This document shows, piece after piece, positions 1 to 8,070 of a stretch of 41,773 nt of DNA. Where the stretch lies: the NCBI GenBank assembly GCA_022865705.1, contig JALHTG010000078.1, positions 1-41,773 of the forward strand, read 5' to 3'. The translations under genes and the position numbers were made by a program. This DNA comes from Candidatus Bathyarchaeota archaeon (GTDB lineage Archaea > Thermoproteota > Bathyarchaeia > 40CM-2-53-6 > JALHTG01). The notes beneath the pieces are model-generated. The model was not told the origin of the DNA. It saw nothing but the letters and a program-made list of their open reading frames with translations, and made no database searches. How positions within the stretch are numbered: the stretch's first letter is position 1; the number at the start of each line of letters is the position of its first letter.

Positions 1-69
1 CTATTCAATCGCAAGGCGGACGGAGAAATCGATGAGCAATCTGTCAGAGACAGGGCAAAGAGAGTGTAG
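1..69 (+). CDS. C-terminal end of an unknown upstream protein (partial)
   Basis: The first 69 bases read as 22 sense codons followed by TAG, entering from outside the window. The peptide is charged and helix-like (it contains EIDEQSVRDRAKRV). The stop lies 3 nt before the ATG of the ABC-transporter remnant, a spacing that fits a former operon with the exporter. The fragment is too short to assign a family. A regulator gene is common ahead of ABC exporters, but that is only a guess. The reading frame could also be chance. Confidence 0.45.
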   Translation, partial: LFNRKADGEIDEQSVRDRAKRV

Positions 70-72
70 ACC

Positions 73-321
73 ATGAGTCTTGCGAAACCGGTTCTTGAAT
101 ATGTTAACGGGACTAGAACGAAGGCCAACATTCTTGGTAGCGCGAGAACATTCAAGCGACTTTTGCGATATCGTAGACCATCCGTCCATTTCTTTGTTCT
201 CACAGATATACTAGCGTATCTCCGAGCCTACACGTTTACCTTAGAACCCCCTTATACTGCGCAGATAATCCTGCCATTGTTGGCTATGAAGGATGTCTTG
301 AGCAAGTCATGGGCCCCTTGA
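73..321 (+). pseudogene. Decayed N-terminal copy of the ABC exporter subunit
   Basis: The 82-residue frame closely resembles the first 80 or so residues of the next gene: MSLAKPVLEYV against MSVAKPILEYV, then LEPPYTAQII against LEPLYTAQII. After AQII the copy lacks the 12 codons DQVVTQGNYDLL of the intact gene and resumes at LPLL, then diverges and stops. Everything beyond the first membrane helix is missing, including the rest of the transmembrane domain and the ATPase. It is a tandem-duplication remnant, 18 nt upstream of the intact gene. A functional small membrane protein is possible but unlikely. Confidence 0.75.
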
Positions 322-339
322 GGCCGAAGGATTGAGATC

Positions 340-2172
340 GTGAGCGTAGCTAAGCCAATCCTGGAGTACGTTAAGTCGCTTAAAACGAGTAGGAGTCTTT
401 CTCAGACGACGAGTGCGTTCGTTAGGCTTCTTGGGTACCACAGAGGGTTCATCCATTATTTCGTGGTAATACTTGCAATGGCTGCGGTAAGATCTTATGT
501 ATTCGCGCTTGAACCTCTGTATACAGCCCAGATAATAGACCAAGTTGTTACTCAAGGGAACTATGATCTATTGCTTCCTCTTGTGCTCGCGATACTCTTT
601 GCCACAGGACTCTTTGCAGTCCTGAATTACGCTATAACTTTTCTACAGGCGTATACCGCGCAGTTGATTGAAAGAGACATCAGGACTGACTACTACTCTT
701 CACTCGAACACATGCCTTTCGGATTCTACGATTCTGCCATGGTGGGAGATCTTGTTTCAAGAGCTACGATGGACCTGCGGATGCTGGAAATGTTCCTGAG
801 AACATGGACCGGTGTAACATCTAACACAATCTTCACCGCGATTATGCTCTTCTCAGTGATGTACTCGGTGAACCCTACAATGACCTTGCTCGCTTTCTCA
901 CCAGTGCTGATTGCATTCTACTTCAATACTCGGCTTTTCACGCAAACTATGCCCCTGTTCCGAAAGATGCAACTCGTCATTGGTAGACTTGGGGCTTACA
1001 TCCAGCAGAACATCATAGGGATGAAAGTTGTGCGCATCTTCAGAAGAGAAGGGGAGATGGAGCAAGGATTCAAGCAGGTTGAAGAGATATACGTGAACAC
1101 AGCGATCAGCGCTGGCAAGATTCAATCGAAATACATGCCTTCTGGACCGGCTATTCTGACCCTTGGAATAACGATGATCTATCTCTACGGTGGTAACCTG
1201 ATGATGTCTCCGACATCGATTCTGACAATTGGCGAGATTCTTTTGTTCTCTAGGTACATGATGAGGCTGACCATGCCTCTGCGAGATTTGAGCATGCTTA
1301 TTGGCACTTGGATAAACTCGTCGTCTAGCCTAGAGAGAGTTTATGCTATTATGGATCTTCCAAAAGAGGCTGTGGAACGACCTGACGCGAAGGAGCTCAC
1401 TATAACCCGCGGCCAGGTTGAATTCAAGAACGTCTTTTTTAGCTATGTTAAGGGCAGGCCTATACTGAAGGACGTGAGTTTCGCTGCCAAACCTGGAGAA
1501 AGAATAGCAATTCTCGGATCCACAGGTTCAGGGAAAACCTCGCTAATCTATCTTATTCCACATTTCTACCCGGTAGACTCCGGTAACATACTGATAGACG
1601 GCATTGATGTTGCTGGCTACAAGACCATATCTTTGAGGCGGCAAATCGGGATTGTCATGCAGGACGTGTTCCTCTTCACAGGTACTATTGGTGAGAATAT
1701 TGCTTTCGGTAGGCCTGACGCATCGAAGCATGAGATTATGTCTGCAGCGAAATTGGCAAGAATCGATGATTTCATCGAGGCCCTTCCGGAGGGTTATGAT
1801 ACTATTGTCGGAGAGAGGGGGATCAATCTCTCGGGAGGTCAGAAGCAGAGATTAACCATCGCTAGAGCATTGGTGACTAATCCGAAGATCCTGATCCTCG
1901 ACGATTCCCTCTCTTTTGTAGATGCGAAGACAGAGAGTCAAATTCAAGAGGCAATAGAAGAAGCGATGAAAGGTAGAACCTGTTTCATGATAGCTCAAAG
2001 ACTCTCCACCATCAAGAACGCGGATAGAATAATGGTTCTTGATGAGGGAGAAGTCGCAGAAATCGGAACACACGATGAACTCATGGCGAGGAACGGAATA
2101 TACAAGAGAATATACGAGACACAGTTCCTCGAAAAAACAGCTGAAGAAATACTGCAAGCTGATGATCGATAG
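340..2172 (+). CDS. ABC exporter subunit 1, membrane domain plus degenerate ATPase (type IV/ABCB-like)
   Basis: A 610-residue half-transporter. About six membrane helices occupy residues 1-330, followed by a nucleotide-binding domain. Walker A is GSTGSGKT near 393-400, the signature is LSGGQ near 497, and Walker B ends D521-D522. D522 stands where the catalytic Glu belongs, and the switch His is Gln (Q553 in IAQRLST). This pairing of changes is known from the degenerate subunit of heterodimeric exporters such as TM287/288 and BmrCD. Start is GTG at 340. The stop is immediately followed by the ATG of subunit 2, so the two are co-translated partners. It probably exports lipids, drugs or peptides through the membrane; the substrate cannot be told. 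Confidence 0.93.
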   Translation: MSVAKPILEYVKSLKTSRSLSQTTSAFVRLLGYHRGFIHYFVVILAMAAVRSYVFALEPLYTAQIIDQVVTQGNYDLLLPLVLAILFATGLFAVLNYAITFLQAYTAQLIERDIRTDYYSSLEHMPFGFYDSAMVGDLVSRATMDLRMLEMFLRTWTGVTSNTIFTAIMLFSVMYSVNPTMTLLAFSPVLIAFYFNTRLFTQTMPLFRKMQLVIGRLGAYIQQNIIGMKVVRIFRREGEMEQGFKQVEEIYVNTAISAGKIQSKYMPSGPAILTLGITMIYLYGGNLMMSPTSILTIGEILLFSRYMMRLTMPLRDLSMLIGTWINSSSSLERVYAIMDLPKEAVERPDAKELTITRGQVEFKNVFFSYVKGRPILKDVSFAAKPGERIAILGSTGSGKTSLIYLIPHFYPVDSGNILIDGIDVAGYKTISLRRQIGIVMQDVFLFTGTIGENIAFGRPDASKHEIMSAAKLARIDDFIEALPEGYDTIVGERGINLSGGQKQRLTIARALVTNPKILILDDSLSFVDAKTESQIQEAIEEAMKGRTCFMIAQRLSTIKNADRIMVLDEGEVAEIGTHDELMARNGIYKRIYETQFLEKTAEEILQADDR

Positions 2173-3996
2173 ATGTCAGGCGCCTACAACGTTTTCTCCA
2201 CTCGGTACGAAGAATCTCGGAAGAGAAGATCATCTGACAGAGTGCTTGCCAAGAAGATCTGGAGCTACGCGAAGGGGTACCGTAGAAACGTACTAGTCGG
2301 AACTTCAGCCATCGTGACAGGTGCCTTAACAGGATTAGTTGCACCTTACTTACACAAGATCGCTATAGATGAAATAATCACGCCAAAGAATTTCTCAGGC
2401 TTCTACTGGTGGGTTCCCATCTTCGTGTTTACAACCATACTGAACTATTTTGCGCAGTACATCCAGGTTTTTCAGATGAGAATCGTCGGTGAACACACCG
2501 TTGAAAAGCTGAGAGATGAAATGGTATCGAAAATAGAAGTAATCTCTCTCAAGTACTTCTCGGAGGGAGAAATCGGCAGAATAATGTCGAGATTGGTCAA
2601 CGATGCGAACCAGCTCAGAATATTCCTTAGACAAGGTATGACTCAGCTGCTCGTTGATATCACTTCGATTCTTGGATCGTTGATAGTGGTGTTTGCGATC
2701 AATGGAAGACTGGCGGCGATTGCAGTCTCGATTCTTCCCTTTGCGGTAGCAGCAGGATGGTTCCTTGGAGACTATTCCAAAAGGGCCTATAGAAGATCCC
2801 TCTCTGCGCTTGGAGGATTAACTGCCAAAATACAGGAAGATCTCTCTGGAATGAAAGTAATAAAGGCGTTCGTTCGCGAAGAAAGGGCCGCGGTAGACTT
2901 CGGGCGCAGACAGGATCAGACTGTCAAAGCTCAGATTGATGCGGTCAAGATTTCCACTTTGTATATGCCCGCAGTCTTCTTTATGAGAATCATAGGCACG
3001 GCCCTAATTCTCTGGTTTGGCTCGCTCATGGTGAGAACCGGAGAGATTACGTTAGGAACGCTTGTTGCATTCACTGAGTATCAGTTTTCGTACTTCATGC
3101 CACTTATGGATCTAACCACTGCCTACGATCAGTATCAAGCAGCAATGGCTGGCCTTGAAAGAATGTTCGATTTGATTGAGACTAAGGTTGAGGTTGAAGA
3201 CCCTCTTCCAAGAGAGGCGGTAGATCCTGGTGAAATACGGAGTGTCGCATTTGACAAGGTTACCTTTGGTTATGACCCGAGTAATCCTGTCATTCACGAC
3301 ATAACTTTCTCTCTTGAACGAAACAAGAAGCTGGCGCTTGTAGGTCCCACAGGCGCTGGCAAGAGTACTATCATAAATCTCATCGAACGATTCTACAATC
3401 CTCTAAACGGACGGATAATCGTCAACGGATATGACGTAGACAAAATCCGCATATCCTCCATACGCGAACAGACAAGCACAGTTCTTCAAGACTCCTTCCT
3501 CTTCGCTATTAATGTAAGAGACAACATACGATTCGGAAAACCGGAGGCGTCTGATGAAGAGGTCGTTGAAGCAGCTAAAGCCGTCGGCGCCCACGCCTTC
3601 ATAATGAACCTCCCAGGAGACTACAACTACATCCTACAAGAAGGTTCATCCAACATCTCCATCGGACAGAGACAGCTCATAAGCTTCGCAAGAACACTTC
3701 TAATGAATCCTCGATTGCTGATTCTGGACGAGGCAACTTCAAGCATTGATCCATACACCGAACTGGTTATACAAAACGCATTGAAGAAACTGCTTGAGAA
3801 TAGAATGGCGATAATAATCGCTCACAGACTCTCAACGATAAGGCTCTGCGACGAAATCGTGGTCATAGATCAAGGAAGAGTTGTCGAAAGAGGAAGTCAC
3901 GCTGAACTAATGAGAAAGGATGGGCTATACAGTTCCTTCTACAGAATGCAGTTCAGAGAGGAGAAAGGCATTGAAACGCACGCGTATGTTTCCTAG
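2173..3996 (+). CDS. ABC exporter subunit 2, membrane domain plus catalytic ATPase
   Basis: A 607-residue half-transporter starting directly after the stop codon of subunit 1. The N-terminal membrane domain spans about residues 35-330. The ATPase has Walker A GPTGAGKS (391-398), Walker B ending D519-E520 with the catalytic Glu present, and switch His 551 (IAHRLST). Its signature is degenerate: ISIGQ at 495-499 instead of LSGGQ. In a heterodimer this signature faces the Walker motifs of subunit 1, so all deviations fall in the same composite site. The other site (Walker motifs here, LSGGQ of subunit 1) is complete. One hydrolytic site and one regulatory site are therefore expected. Confidence 0.93.
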   Translation: MSGAYNVFSTRYEESRKRRSSDRVLAKKIWSYAKGYRRNVLVGTSAIVTGALTGLVAPYLHKIAIDEIITPKNFSGFYWWVPIFVFTTILNYFAQYIQVFQMRIVGEHTVEKLRDEMVSKIEVISLKYFSEGEIGRIMSRLVNDANQLRIFLRQGMTQLLVDITSILGSLIVVFAINGRLAAIAVSILPFAVAAGWFLGDYSKRAYRRSLSALGGLTAKIQEDLSGMKVIKAFVREERAAVDFGRRQDQTVKAQIDAVKISTLYMPAVFFMRIIGTALILWFGSLMVRTGEITLGTLVAFTEYQFSYFMPLMDLTTAYDQYQAAMAGLERMFDLIETKVEVEDPLPREAVDPGEIRSVAFDKVTFGYDPSNPVIHDITFSLERNKKLALVGPTGAGKSTIINLIERFYNPLNGRIIVNGYDVDKIRISSIREQTSTVLQDSFLFAINVRDNIRFGKPEASDEEVVEAAKAVGAHAFIMNLPGDYNYILQEGSSNISIGQRQLISFARTLLMNPRLLILDEATSSIDPYTELVIQNALKKLLENRMAIIIAHRLSTIRLCDEIVVIDQGRVVERGSHAELMRKDGLYSSFYRMQFREEKGIETHAYVS

Positions 3997-4164
3997 GGCG
4001 TTGCAGCAATCTCTTGGATTTGCCCACATGTCTCTGAAGCGTTCATAGTTTTCGTCAGAGTCGTAGCATATTGAGAAAGAGATCTGCTTTCGCGTGCATC
4101 TGTCTCTGATCGCCTCATAGTAATGTCGTCTTTCTTCCAGAGAGTAATGGTAGCAGTTCTTGAC
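3997..4164 (-). pseudogene. 3' remnant of a gene, possibly radical-SAM/photolyase-like
   Basis: The - strand of the 335-bp gap behind the exporter carries an open frame beginning VKNCYHYSLEERRHYYEAI, with later FSICYDSDENYERF and MWANPRDCCNA. The composition (aromatic, Cys and charged residues in good order) looks like a true protein end. I associate the CYHYS...NPRDCCNA pattern with the C-terminus of radical-SAM or spore-photoproduct-lyase-like proteins, from memory and with low certainty. A TGA lies just upstream at about 4167, no start codon is available, and the frame runs antisense into the exporter gene. It is best read as the stump of a deleted gene. The rest of the gap (4165-4331) shows nothing clear. 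Confidence 0.5.
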
Positions 4165-4331
4165 TCAAATATGATAAAAGCTTTTCAACCGGTCGCTTGA
4201 CCAACCGCGAGCTTCAGCGCGCGCAGCGGGTTCCGCAGACACGCTCTCGATGGTTCAAACAAGACGACCCATACATGTCTCGTCACCATTCAGTTTATCC
4301 GGGACCTCTTGCTCTCTAAACCTGATCTGGA

Positions 4332-5186
4332 ATGGAACGAAGAACTCTTGGACGAACTGGACAGAGAAGCACGATCCTTGCACTCGGAGGGGCAATATTC
4401 ATCGGAGAACCCCAGCAGAAAGAAGCAGACAAGCTCATCAAACTGGCTCTAGACCGCGGAGTGAACCATATCGATGTGGCCCCTACCTACGGCGACGCAG
4501 AATTAGGATTGGGCAAATGGGTTAAGGAATATCGAAAGAACATATTCCTTGCCTGCAAAACGCGGCACCGCACCAAGAAGGAGGCAGTGGAGGAAATGAA
4601 GAGAAGCCTCAAGCGACTACAGACCGATTACTTCGACCTGTATCAGTTGCACGGGCTCGACAAGGCAGATGAGCTGGAAACTGCAATGGGACCAGATGGC
4701 GCAATCCAAGCGGTTTCTGAAGCCAAGAAGAATGACATTGTCAAGAATGTCGGCATAACCAGTCATAACCCTGTCAACATCATGAGCGCCCTAAGACGGT
4801 TCGCCTTTGACACAGTTCTACTGCCAGTCAACTGCGTTCTAAATGCGCACAAACAACCGGAGAACGACTACGAACCTGTGCTAAGGCTGGCAAAGGAAAG
4901 GAACATCGGAGTAATAGCGATGAAGGCCATCGCCAAAGGTCCCTGGCCTAACGACAAGAAACCGTACAACACGTGGTACCAGCCTTTTGATACTCAGAAA
5001 GAGATCGATGATGCGCTATTCTTCACTTTGTCTCAAGATGTGACGACGGCTACCAGCTCGTCCGATATCCGACTCGCAACCATGATGATTGATGCAGCGG
5101 AACGCTTCGACCCCATGGCGAAGGAAAAGCAAGGAGAACTTGTGTCAAGATTCGCTGCTCAGAAGCCACTTTTCCCTAGACAGTGA
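4332..5186 (+). CDS. Aldo/keto reductase family oxidoreductase
   Basis: A 284-residue NAD(P)H-dependent oxidoreductase of the AKR (beta/alpha)8 barrel fold. It begins MERRTLGRTGQ, the usual start of this family, and a TGA lies in frame just upstream, which fixes the start. The catalytic tetrad is visible as D48, Y53, K76 and H107 (NHIDVAPTYG, LACKTRH, YQLHGLD). The length is slightly short for the family (about 300-330). It has no C-terminal 4Fe-4S motif, unlike some archaeal AKRs. It is cytoplasmic. Its substrate is unknown; it is isolated, facing the deacetylase gene tail to tail. Confidence 0.9.
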   Translation: MERRTLGRTGQRSTILALGGAIFIGEPQQKEADKLIKLALDRGVNHIDVAPTYGDAELGLGKWVKEYRKNIFLACKTRHRTKKEAVEEMKRSLKRLQTDYFDLYQLHGLDKADELETAMGPDGAIQAVSEAKKNDIVKNVGITSHNPVNIMSALRRFAFDTVLLPVNCVLNAHKQPENDYEPVLRLAKERNIGVIAMKAIAKGPWPNDKKPYNTWYQPFDTQKEIDDALFFTLSQDVTTATSSSDIRLATMMIDAAERFDPMAKEKQGELVSRFAAQKPLFPRQ

Positions 5187-5302
5187 CCTTGCCTCCTGGC
5201 CATCAAGGATCAGCCGAGGCGTGAGCCTGACTTGAGGTTTCGAAAATAGAGCTGCAATCATGCAACTAGTTTCACAGACCCATCGGTCGGGAAGACCCGC
5301 AT

Positions 5303-6082
5303 CTACTGCTTCTCAAACCTGTCGGTGAGATCAACGCACCTAGAAAACACAACGCCTCGTTTCTTCCTAATAGTTCTGATGAGCGTCTCAAGCATCTTAC
5401 TTCTTGAGGCTCTTCCAATGCACTGCGGGTGCATAGTCAGCAGGAAGTAAGGCACCTTTTCCGCGTAGATTGCTTCAAACTCTTGAATCCAGATATTGAA
5501 GACTTCGCTGGGTGGCCTTCTTTCTATCTCAAAGATCGGCCAGTCATCCAAGAACCATTCGACCGGAAGCTCTAATATTCCAGTTGACTTGCCCTCATCT
5601 ACGATCAGGTAAGGTTTCTCATCATTCATCAAGCTGCTGTCGTACCTGAAGCCAAACCGTACAAGGTTAGTGATCGTGCGTGGGGTAAACTCCCAGTGCG
5701 GCGCTCTGTAACCCACCGGCCTACGGCCCACAACCCTCTCAAGTATCTCCACGGACTTCCTAAAGATCTCAATCTCCTCTTCCGGCGACTTGAGCTCGCT
5801 CAGATTCTCATGCATATAGCCGTGAGCAGCAACCTCGTGCCCCCGTCTCACGATCTCCTTCACGCTTTCAGGATACTTTTCCGCCGTCCAACCAGGCACA
5901 AAGAAAGTCGATTTGATCCCGTGTCTGTCGAGCAGACCCAATATTCTTGAGACTCCAACCCTCGGACCGAACTGGCCCTTGGAGAGCTTCACAGGCCGTT
6001 GCGAAGCTACTAGAGCCTCACGGCTCTCAGCATCATAATCAAAAGTGAGCAGAACGGTGCACCGAGGTAATCTCTTAGCCAT
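5303..6082 (-). CDS. Polysaccharide deacetylase family protein (NodB/CE4 fold)
   Basis: A 259-residue protein with the metal-binding NodB pattern: TFDYDAE (D15 and D17), then HGYMH (H87 and H91), a YRAPHWEF segment and TMHP near the C-terminus. No signal peptide is seen, so it is probably cytoplasmic, which fits the PuuE/HpPgdA-like branch acting on small amides or imides better than extracellular chitin or peptidoglycan deacetylases. The frame is open 32 codons further upstream, but a TATA-like box (6124-6133) lies inside that extension, so I place the start at the ATG at 6082. It is divergent from the Nif3-like gene. Confidence 0.85.
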   Translation of the reverse strand: MAKRLPRCTVLLTFDYDAESREALVASQRPVKLSKGQFGPRVGVSRILGLLDRHGIKSTFFVPGWTAEKYPESVKEIVRRGHEVAAHGYMHENLSELKSPEEEIEIFRKSVEILERVVGRRPVGYRAPHWEFTPRTITNLVRFGFRYDSSLMNDEKPYLIVDEGKSTGILELPVEWFLDDWPIFEIERRPPSEVFNIWIQEFEAIYAEKVPYFLLTMHPQCIGRASRSKMLETLIRTIRKKRGVVFSRCVDLTDRFEKQ

Positions 6083-6123
6083 AGACAATCTCTCACATTG
6101 ACCAAGACGTCTCAAACATCTGA

Positions 6124-6133
6124 TACTTTTATG
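6124..6133 (-). promoter_or_regulatory. TATA-like box of the deacetylase gene
   Basis: The - strand reads CATAAAAGTA, about 42 nt upstream of the ATG at 6082. The spacing suits an archaeal TATA box with a short leader and argues against the longer N-terminus. Confidence 0.45.
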
Positions 6134-6222
6134 AATTGTCTTTATTTTGCCTGAGGCAGGCAGCATGATCCAAAGCAAGAAAAGAGCACAGCGTCATAGA
6201 GTGGGCTTCGGGATGAGTCGAA

Positions 6223-7047
6223 TTGAACACTGATGAGATAATGGATTTGGCTCTCCGTATGGTAGGCTTCGAAGCGATCCCCGCTGACAGTGAAATCTAC
6301 GTTCCTGGAAATAACATAAGTAAAGTTTTGTTCGGAATTGACATTGGATCCGCCGAGCTGCTGATGGCCAAGGATCAAGGATACGATGTCGTCATCTCCC
6401 ATCACCCTGTGGGAGGCAGAGCTAGGCTGCAGGCCTGGAAGGTGTTTGAGAAACACATAGACCAGATGAAGGATGCGGGCATCCCGGAGGATGTAGCCAG
6501 AGAAATCATTCAAAAGAAGATCTCCGCTCTGAGACACGAAGTCCACTCAGCCAACTACGACCATCTACCATCAATCGCAAGGCATCTCCAAATGCCTTTC
6601 ATGAATATTCATAATCCTCTGGATGAACTGGGAAGAATACGCGTAGCTGAGGAAATCGCTAGGCTGTTATCAGTCAAAAGAGATGCGACAGTGGCAGACG
6701 TGATGGCATCAATCAGGACCATCGCCGAGTTTCAGGAAGCTCTCACTGAAGTGAAGCTCGGACATGGAGGGCTATCCAACAAAGCGGGAAAAACCGTGTT
6801 CTCGCACGCTGCTTACACGAATGGGGGATACGAGGTAGCGAAGACCTACTACAAGTATGGCATTGACACCGTAATCTACATACACATATCTGAAGCTGAT
6901 CTGGCCAAGTTAAGAGCCGAAGGGGTAGGGAACCTCATTGTCACTGGGCACATGGCGAGCGACAGCGTTGGAATCAATCCCTTCATAGCTGAATTGAGAA
7001 GGAGAGGGCTTGAAGTGGACGCTATCGGCGGAATCATACCAGGCTAG
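6223..7047 (+). CDS. Nif3/DUF34-like dinuclear metal-centre protein
   Basis: A 274-residue protein of the NIF3/DUF34 family, whose members bind two metals in a toroidal hexamer. Their physiological role is still unclear; GTP cyclohydrolase-like and metal-chaperone roles have been proposed. Metal-ligand motifs are visible: VVISHHPVGG (H60, H61) and VTGHMASDSVG near the C-terminus. Start is TTG at 6223, preceded by a GGGATGAG ribosome-binding site about 7 nt away; the next ATG is at 6241. It shares a divergent intergenic region with the deacetylase gene. The sequence belongs to a long archaeal branch. Confidence 0.85.
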   Translation: MNTDEIMDLALRMVGFEAIPADSEIYVPGNNISKVLFGIDIGSAELLMAKDQGYDVVISHHPVGGRARLQAWKVFEKHIDQMKDAGIPEDVAREIIQKKISALRHEVHSANYDHLPSIARHLQMPFMNIHNPLDELGRIRVAEEIARLLSVKRDATVADVMASIRTIAEFQEALTEVKLGHGGLSNKAGKTVFSHAAYTNGGYEVAKTYYKYGIDTVIYIHISEADLAKLRAEGVGNLIVTGHMASDSVGINPFIAELRRRGLEVDAIGGIIPG

Positions 7048-7140
7048 TGAGAGATTCCATTGTTGTGATGCTCACCCTAAGAGGGCAATATCACCCAGAA
7101 GAATACTCTGACGACTGTGTCAAGACATCTCATCAATCTA

Positions 7141-7434
7141 CTATGTTAATTCAGCTGCTCTGGTTGCCTTTCTGCAATAGATCTTTCCTTCCATTCTTCT
7201 TACGAATCCGGGGCATGCTCCGCATTCTGTCACAAGGACAGGGACGCCATCCTCTGGGCAGGTGACTGTTTCTATGCTTACGACTCGGAAGCGAGGCGGT
7301 TCAGGATCCACTCCATGCTCCTTCAGGAAGCTCTCGTAGGTAAGTTCAGGATTGAACAGATCCTCAGTATCCACTACCACCTTGAATGATCGTATCTCGA
7401 TGTGAGAAGGATGTGTTGCACGTCTAGCTGGCAA
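7141..7434 (-). CDS. Small Cys-rich protein, third gene of the actin operon
   Basis: A 97-residue protein of no recognised family. The N-terminal half has a beta-rich pattern (IEIRSFKVVVDTEDL). The C-terminal half has four Cys in TCPEDGV, ECGACPGF and YC, a probable zinc site. It overlaps the preceding coiled-coil gene by 11 nt, so translation is probably coupled. The link to the actin gene two positions upstream suggests a role with the filament, but this is inference from context only. Confidence 0.7.
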   Translation of the reverse strand: MPARRATHPSHIEIRSFKVVVDTEDLFNPELTYESFLKEHGVDPEPPRFRVVSIETVTCPEDGVPVLVTECGACPGFVRRMEGKIYCRKATRAAELT

Positions 7435-8059
7435 CCTGTTCGAACTCTTTTCCTCTCTTGGTTAGTATGTCGACCCAGGGGTTGTCATGAATGAACGAGG
7501 GAAGGCCGTCCGGGTTTGGAGGTTCAATAGTTGTGTGATCACCGAGCTGAATACTCTTCAGATCTAGTTGCATTGGCCTTATGGATTTGATCTTAGAAAG
7601 CTCGTGATTGAGCATGCCTACGGTTCGCTCGAGGTCAGATATGCGTCTTCTCAACTGTTCAATATCCACATTCGGCCTAGTTTCCGGCAATCTGTGATCA
7701 AACAATCGAGCCGGCAGTACTTCCTCTACCCCTCTCGTGTCAAACACTATCAACCCTAGCCCTCTCTCTCGCAGAATCGCTGCATCTACACTTGCAGCGT
7801 AGACCTTAGGAAGAGCAAGGTACACCTTGTTGGCCACAGAAGTGTAGCTGACTGAGTCCACGGCAGCCTCTAGCAGTCCGTTCCTTCCCTGAAGCTTGGT
7901 CTTCTCTAGGATTCTCAGGTATGTGGTGCCCAATCCATCTGTGAAGGCCAGTTCCGGTTTGTTTCCGTCGATTGGGATGCTCTCCCGAGGAATCAGTCTG
8001 CCCCCTCTCGATGAGAAAAATGCCTGCAAGGATTCTCTTGGGGTTTCTTCGCCCACCAT
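7424..8059 (-). CDS. Coiled-coil protein encoded directly after the actin gene
   Basis: A 211-residue protein with no family I can name. Residues 1-125 look like a compact alpha/beta domain; the run YTSVANKVYLALPK followed by LGLIVFDT recalls restriction-endonuclease-like (PD-D/EXK) folds, weakly. A charged heptad segment near 128-160 (IEQLRRRISDLERTVGMLNH) should form a coiled coil, and the C-terminal tail is short and helical. The gene starts 12 nt after the actin stop. In Thermoproteales, crenactin genes lie beside arcadins, and arcadin-2 is a coiled-coil protein that binds crenactin. This gene has the position and architecture of such a partner, without proof of homology. Confidence 0.75.
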   Translation of the reverse strand: MVGEETPRESLQAFFSSRGGRLIPRESIPIDGNKPELAFTDGLGTTYLRILEKTKLQGRNGLLEAAVDSVSYTSVANKVYLALPKVYAASVDAAILRERGLGLIVFDTRGVEEVLPARLFDHRLPETRPNVDIEQLRRRISDLERTVGMLNHELSKIKSIRPMQLDLKSIQLGDHTTIEPPNPDGLPSFIHDNPWVDILTKRGKEFEQVAS

Positions 8060-8070
8060 TCATACCGCCG

